From assembly GCA_963702935.1 (NCBI GenBank), contig OY969772.1, positions 4,526,001 through 4,590,000 of the forward strand: a stretch of 64,000 bases of DNA, read 5' to 3'. Below the pieces are notes generated by a model. It did no database searches, was not told where the DNA came from, and saw only the letters and a list, made by a program, of their open reading frames with translations. The position numbers and the translations under genes are program-made. The DNA comes from DAOTWA01 sp963702935 (GTDB lineage: Bacteria > Chloroflexota > Anaerolineae > Anaerolineales > Anaerolineaceae). Shown one piece after another: positions 59,949-64,000 of this stretch; positions within the stretch are counted from its first letter, which is position 1, and each line of letters begins with the position of its first letter.

Positions 59949-62411
59949 ATGCGCTACGGTTACTTCGACGATGAGCGCCGTGAGTACGTTATCACACGGC
60001 CAGACACCCCCCTCCCCTGGATCAACTTCCTGGGGAGCGAGGCCTACTTTGGCCTCATCTCCAACACGGCCGGCGGGTACTCCTTTTATAAGGACGCCCG
60101 TCTACGCCGCCTAACTCGTTACCGCTATTACAACGTCCCGCTGGATTCGGGCGGGCGTTACATCTATTTGCGCGACGACGATCGCCCTTCCGGCTCAGAC
60201 GCGCCCTTATTCTGGTCGCCGACCTGGCAGCCGACGCGCAGCTCGCTGGACGAATATGAATGCCGCCATGGCCTGGGCTACACGGCCATCCGCTCCCGGC
60301 TGGCCGGCATCGAATCCCAAACTCGCTATTTCGTGCCCCTCGGCCAAAACCTGGAAATCTGGGAATTGACCCTCACCAATCATCGCGACCAGGCGGCCAG
60401 CCTGTCGGTCTTCTCGGCCATCGAATTCTGCCTGTGGGACGCCTTAGACGACGCCACCAACTTCCAACGCAACCTCAACGTCGGAGAGGTCGAGGTCGTG
60501 GACGGCGTCATCTACCACAAGACGGAGTATCGCGAGCGCCGTAACCATTTCGCCTACTTCGCCTGTTCCGAAAAGTTAGCCGGCTTCGACACCCAGCGCG
60601 AGGCCTTCCTGGGAGCCTATCGCGATTGGAATTCGCCCGCGGCCGTAGAAGCCGGCCGGATGTCCGGCTCGATCGCCCTCGGCTGGCAGCCGGTGGGCGC
60701 GCACCACGTAAAGGTGCGCTTGAATCCGGGGGAACGCAAGAAGATCATCTTTCTCCTCGGCTACCACGAAAATCCGCCGGACGACAAGTTCGATCCGCTC
60801 GGCTCGCAAGCCATCAACAAGCGCAGCGTGAAGCCCGTAATCGCCCGCTTTCTGCAAGCGGATGAAGTGGAAAGCGCATTCCAGGCCCTGCAAGCTTATT
60901 GGGACGGGCTGTTGAACAAGCTGCAAGTGACCACCCCCGATTGCCACACCAATCGCATGGTGAACATCTGGAACGCCTACCAGGTGATGGTCACGTTTAA
61001 TTTCTCGCGCTCGGCCTCGTATTTCGAGTCGGGCATCGGGCGCGGCATGGGCTTCCGCGATTCGGCCCAGGATCTGCTCGGTTTCGTCCACCTGGTGCCG
61101 GAATGGGCGCGTGCGCGCATCCTCGACCTGGCGGCCACCCAGCTTCCTAGCGGGGGCGCCTATCACCAGTACCAGCCCCTCACCAAGCGCGGCAATAACG
61201 ACATCGGCGGTGGCTTCAACGACGACCCGCTCTGGCTGGTGCTGTCCGTGGCGGCTTACATCAAGGAGACCGGCGACTGGGGCATCCTCGATGAGCCCGT
61301 GCCGTACGACAACCGGCCCGGCACGCAAGAGCCGCTCTACGACCACTTGCAGCGCTCCCTGCGCTACACGCTCGACAACCTCGGCCCGCACGGACTGCCC
61401 TTGATTGGCCGCGCCGATTGGAACGACTGCCTGAATTTGAATTGCTTCTCCGATACGCCCGGCCAATCCTTCCAGACCACCATCGGGAAAGACGGAAAGG
61501 TCGCCGAGAGCGTCTTCATCGCCGGCTTGTTCGTCCTCGCGGCTGACGAGATGGCCGAAATTGCCCGGCGTTGCCAGGGAGAAGCGCAGGCCGGCGCCTT
61601 CCACACCGCCGCCCAGGAGATGGAGAAAGTGGTTTGGGCCGCCGGTTGGGACGGCGCGTGGTTCCGTCGCGCCTACGATGATTCGGGCAAACCCATCGGC
61701 TCGCAGGAATGCCAGGAAGGCCAGATATTCATCGAGCCGCAAGGCATGTGTGTGATGGCCGGCCTGGGCCTGGAAGACGGGCGCGCCGAGCAGGCCCTGG
61801 ATTCCGTCGCCGCGCGGCTGGCGACCCCCCATGGCATCGTCTTGCACCAACCCGCCTACACCCGCTACTACCTGCATTTGGGTGAGATCTCCTCCTATCC
61901 GCCCGGCTACAAAGAGAACGCCGGCATCTTTTGCCACACCAACCCGTGGATCATGATCGCTGAGGCCAGAATCGGACGCGGCGATCGGGCCCACGATTAT
62001 TACCTGCGCATCAACCCCTCCGCCCGTGAGGATCTCAGCGAAGTGCACCGCTGCGAGCCCTACGTCTACGCCCAGATGATTGCCGGGCGCGACGCCCCGG
62101 CCCACGGCGAGGCCAAGAACTCCTGGCTGACGGGCACGGCCGCCTGGAATTACGTGGCCATCACACAATGGATCCTGGGCATCCGCCCCACCTTCGAGGG
62201 CCTGGAGATCGCTCCGGCCATGCCCTCAGCCTGGGAGCATTTCGACGCCGTGCGCAGCTACCGGGGAGTGCGCTACGCCATCCACGTCGAGCGCACCGGC
62301 TCCGGAAAGGGCATCCGCCTGGAGGTGGATGGGCAGGCCGTCGAAGGGCAGGTCATCCCCATCCCACCCCCGGGTACGCAAGAAGTTCAGGTAAGCGTGA
62401 AAGTCGGTTAG
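59949..62411 (+). CDS. Cellobiose phosphorylase (GH94)
   Basis: An 820-residue enzyme that splits cellobiose with phosphate into glucose 1-phosphate and glucose. It follows the known clostridial cellobiose phosphorylase almost block for block: GYFDDERREYVITRPDTPLPW at the start (read to 20 residues), YECRHGLGYT, YHKTEYRERRNH, SASYFESGIGRGMGFRDS and KNSWLTGTAAWN. The general-acid aspartate is in ADWNDCLN, at residue 493. Length is the family norm. The ATG at 59949 has CAGGAG upstream. It is the last gene of the LacI-controlled locus. Confidence 0.95.
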   Translation: MRYGYFDDERREYVITRPDTPLPWINFLGSEAYFGLISNTAGGYSFYKDARLRRLTRYRYYNVPLDSGGRYIYLRDDDRPSGSDAPLFWSPTWQPTRSSLDEYECRHGLGYTAIRSRLAGIESQTRYFVPLGQNLEIWELTLTNHRDQAASLSVFSAIEFCLWDALDDATNFQRNLNVGEVEVVDGVIYHKTEYRERRNHFAYFACSEKLAGFDTQREAFLGAYRDWNSPAAVEAGRMSGSIALGWQPVGAHHVKVRLNPGERKKIIFLLGYHENPPDDKFDPLGSQAINKRSVKPVIARFLQADEVESAFQALQAYWDGLLNKLQVTTPDCHTNRMVNIWNAYQVMVTFNFSRSASYFESGIGRGMGFRDSAQDLLGFVHLVPEWARARILDLAATQLPSGGAYHQYQPLTKRGNNDIGGGFNDDPLWLVLSVAAYIKETGDWGILDEPVPYDNRPGTQEPLYDHLQRSLRYTLDNLGPHGLPLIGRADWNDCLNLNCFSDTPGQSFQTTIGKDGKVAESVFIAGLFVLAADEMAEIARRCQGEAQAGAFHTAAQEMEKVVWAAGWDGAWFRRAYDDSGKPIGSQECQEGQIFIEPQGMCVMAGLGLEDGRAEQALDSVAARLATPHGIVLHQPAYTRYYLHLGEISSYPPGYKENAGIFCHTNPWIMIAEARIGRGDRAHDYYLRINPSAREDLSEVHRCEPYVYAQMIAGRDAPAHGEAKNSWLTGTAAWNYVAITQWILGIRPTFEGLEIAPAMPSAWEHFDAVRSYRGVRYAIHVERTGSGKGIRLEVDGQAVEGQVIPIPPPGTQEVQVSVKVG

Positions 62412-62423
62412 TCCGTCTGGCAA

Positions 62424-62444
62424 AACCCCGCGCCTTACGGGGTT
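62424..62444 (-). terminator. Hairpin at the convergent gene ends
   Basis: AACCCCG and CGGGGTT pair around a seven-base loop. On the minus strand it is followed by TTG, with a short T-run formed by the arm. It overlaps the end of the gene stopping at 62435 and could terminate transcription from that side. Confidence 0.5.
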
Positions 62445-62815
62445 GGCGCCTCAGTGCCGCGATCTGCCTGAGGCGCCTCGCTCGTTTGGTACCGGCTTTG
62501 CAGCCAGGCGCGCAGGTTGGTTACCGAGAAGAGATCCGATTCGAGATCCTTGAGAGCCGTGGACGGCGCCGTATCGGCCGGCAGGTCGAACTGACTGAGG
62601 AGTTCGGCCAGCGGCACGTCGTACGTGGTCGAGATTTGCTCCAGGGTCATCCAGCCTTTGATCGTGCTCACGTCCGCGACCGAGGGTTGTACCTGGCTGC
62701 CGTCGGTGGTTATTTTCCCGGAGACCGACCACACACCGGCAGTCTGAAAGCCCAGGACGATTCCCAGGAAAACCGTCAAAACCAGAGCACCATAGAAGAT
62801 AGGATGGATACGCAT
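62435..62815 (-). CDS. Small exported protein paired with the polyferredoxin
   Basis: A 126-residue protein with an N-terminal hydrophobic segment (FYGALVLTVFLGIVLGFQTAG), which anchors or exports it, and a soluble part containing TTYDVPLAELLSQFDLP. It lies 10 bases downstream of the membrane polyferredoxin gene and is probably co-transcribed. I do not recognise a named family with confidence. It could be a partner subunit or an assembly factor. Confidence 0.7.
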   Translation of the reverse strand: MRIHPIFYGALVLTVFLGIVLGFQTAGVWSVSGKITTDGSQVQPSVADVSTIKGWMTLEQISTTYDVPLAELLSQFDLPADTAPSTALKDLESDLFSVTNLRAWLQSRYQTSEAPQADRGTEAPTP

Positions 62816-62825
62816 GTTGGCCCTC

Positions 62826-63743
62826 CTATTTGCCGATCAACGGCAAGCCGAGCTTGACTTCCAGCGCCCCGTTGCGCGGGCAGGCGCCCACGCATTCCAG
62901 GCAAGTGTTACAGTCGGCGCTCCGGATCGTCGTCGACTTGTGGACTTCCAGCCCCATCGGGCAGGCTTTCGTGCATATTTTGCAAGCCGTGCAGGCGCTT
63001 TCTTCCCGCTTCAAGTAGATGGGGCTGAGCTTCCCGAACAGCCCACTAACCGCTCCTAATGGACAGGCGTAACGGCACCAGGGGCGCTCGATGAAGAATG
63101 AAGCCAGGAGGATGACGGCCAGGACGATTACCCCCGGGGTAAAGCTGAACTCGGCGATATTCAAGAGGGTCGCCCAGGGATCGAAATCGCGAAAGACCAT
63201 AAAGCCGAAGTAAGCCGTTCCCCCTACCGCCCAGGCCAGGACCAGGTATTTTGCATAGCGCAAGATACGATCCACCCTGGACAGAAAGGCTGCGCGTTTT
63301 TCGAGTCTGGCCATCGCGCGTCTCAGGCCGGGGGTGCGCTTTTTGAGGACCTTGCTCAAATTCGCCACCAGGTCTTGCAGGAAGCCCAGCGGGCAGATCC
63401 AGCCACAGAAAGCCGAGCGCAACAGAAGCGCCACGGCCAGAACGGCAACCAACAGGATCACGTTAGAGAGGTGGGTGTGGGAAACGAAGCTCCCTCCGTC
63501 AGCAATGTACTTATACAGGGTTTCCAACCCGCCAAAGGGACAGTAAGCCTCGACCGAGGCGCTCACGAGCGCGCCGTTCTCACCGGCTATTACGTGCTGT
63601 ACTCCCAGGGCAATGATAAAGGTCGCAAAGCCTATCTGGGAAACCCTGCGCAGCGTTGAGTGAGTCAGGATTGCTTTTATGCCCTGGGAGCGAGGTTTTA
63701 CGCTTCCAGGCGCTTTCAGCATTGGTTTCGATTGCACTGCCAT
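62826..63743 (-). CDS. Membrane-bound 4Fe-4S polyferredoxin (NapH/NosR-like)
   Basis: A 305-residue integral membrane iron-sulfur protein. It has four to five helices with two in-membrane Cys motifs (CGWICPLGFL and WCRYACPLGAV). Two C-terminal ferredoxin-type 4Fe-4S clusters follow (CTACKICTKACP and CNTCLECVGACP). The NapH/NosR/CcoG group of such proteins passes electrons across or along the membrane. Its partner enzyme is not visible in the window. Confidence 0.9.
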   Translation of the reverse strand: MAVQSKPMLKAPGSVKPRSQGIKAILTHSTLRRVSQIGFATFIIALGVQHVIAGENGALVSASVEAYCPFGGLETLYKYIADGGSFVSHTHLSNVILLVAVLAVALLLRSAFCGWICPLGFLQDLVANLSKVLKKRTPGLRRAMARLEKRAAFLSRVDRILRYAKYLVLAWAVGGTAYFGFMVFRDFDPWATLLNIAEFSFTPGVIVLAVILLASFFIERPWCRYACPLGAVSGLFGKLSPIYLKREESACTACKICTKACPMGLEVHKSTTIRSADCNTCLECVGACPRNGALEVKLGLPLIGK

Positions 63744-63860
63744 CTACTATTCTCCTCATCGGATGGTTTTGATGCAATCTTACCGAACCCTTATGCACAG
63801 CGCGTGAAGGCAGTGTGAAGAATTTATGAACGATCCTGAAGGGGAACGAGTTGGGGAATC

Positions 63861-63894
63861 AAAAGCAGCGTTCGGGCTTGCAGCCCGGACGCTG
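63861..63894 (-). terminator. Terminator of the partial gene at the right edge
   Basis: On the minus strand GCAGCGTCCGGGCT and AGCCCGAACGCTGC pair, with one wobble, around three bases, and TTTT follows. It lies 25 bases after the stop of the gene that begins outside the window. Confidence 0.75.
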
Positions 63895-63918
63895 CGAAAG
63901 GCAAACAGTTTTAGGGCC

Positions 63919-64000
63919 TCAAGCTCTTTTGTGGAACCAGTCAGCCAGGCGCGGCACGATGGCCCGATACACGGGGCAGCGGTCGTAGACCGCGCTGAAG
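63919..64000 (-). CDS. C-terminal end of a truncated gene
   Basis: The last 27 codons before the right edge read, on the minus strand, FSAVYDRCPVYRAIVPRLAD and end WFHKRA and a stop. The CPVY motif suggests a small membrane protein of the DUF2892 kind, but too little is visible to name it. A terminator follows at once. Confidence 0.55.
   Translation of the reverse strand, partial: FSAVYDRCPVYRAIVPRLADWFHKRA

Noticed and set aside
60576..62168. A 530-codon open frame on the minus strand opposite cellobiose phosphorylase
   Set aside because: The plus-strand protein matches GH94 throughout; the minus-strand reading has no recognisable motif and no ribosome site in keeping with a start.

Overview
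The window reads as one 64-kb stretch of an anaerobic, cobamide-dependent bacterial genome of fairly high G+C. The mix of a tetrahydrofolate methyl-branch operon, several corrinoid methyltransferase components, cobamide salvage genes, glycoside phosphorylases and many lipoprotein-fed ABC transporters fits an Anaerolineae-type Chloroflexota. That assignment is inference; there is no rRNA here to confirm it. No rRNA, tRNA or CRISPR array was seen.

Region 1 (1-13.5 kb, minus strand). A thioredoxin fragment at the edge is followed by cobO and an MFS exporter. Then comes a long operon, read from a strong promoter near 13.5 kb: nfnA, nfnB, fhs, a fused metV-metF, a formate channel, folD, folC, a small Cys-containing protein, a GntR/UTRA regulator and a corrinoid protein. 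It holds every enzyme needed to interconvert methyl-THF and formate, plus the electron-bifurcating Nfn complex and a formate exit. No CODH/ACS gene is present.

Region 2 (13.5-21.2 kb). Cobamide uptake (btuF, btuD, but no btuC) and cobamide assembly (cobT, cobS, a CbiR-like gene, cobU) diverge from two back-to-back cobalamin riboswitches. A reductive activator of corrinoid proteins (2Fe-2S plus ASKHA ATPase) follows.

Region 3 (21.2-30.8 kb). This is a corrinoid demethylation island. It carries two URO-D-type methyltransferases (MT-I), three corrinoid proteins, one methyl-THF:corrinoid methyltransferase (MT-II), a DUF1638 protein, an MFS transporter, a second GntR/UTRA regulator and two decayed gene pieces. 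Two promoters here share the same double-palindrome architecture and are probably controlled by the GntR regulator. Together with regions 1 and 2 they describe a route from a methylated (probably methoxylated) substrate through methyl-cobamide and methyl-THF to formate.

Region 4 (30.8-39.1 kb, minus). A ROK-regulated sugar or aminosugar locus: ROK regulator, PIG-L deacetylase, DegT aminotransferase, sugar ABC transporter and a fucose/arabinose-isomerase-like protein. The three transporter genes carry many single-base frameshifts, while their neighbours are intact. A 25-bp ROK-type operator recurs before two of its transcription units.

Region 5 (39.1-43 kb, minus). A compact thiol/metal cluster under an ArsR-type regulator: a lipoyl GcvH-like carrier, two DGC-domain proteins, an OsmC protein, two near-duplicate small thioredoxin-like proteins and an AhpD-like protein. 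Its function is not known and it is the best candidate for an undescribed system.

Region 6 (43-50 kb, minus). Envelope genes: a GT39-type glycosyltransferase with a glycine-rich insert, an LTA-synthase-like sulfatase-fold enzyme, a frameshifted methyltransferase, a small membrane protein and an L,D-transpeptidase.

Region 7 (50-62.4 kb). Oligosaccharide use: a LacI regulator with a GH130 enzyme, two copies of an intergenic repeat, then a second LacI regulator, a five-gene family-5 (Dpp/Opp-like) ABC transporter and a GH94 cellobiose phosphorylase. Region 8 (62.4-64 kb, minus) holds a membrane polyferredoxin, a small exported protein and a truncated gene.
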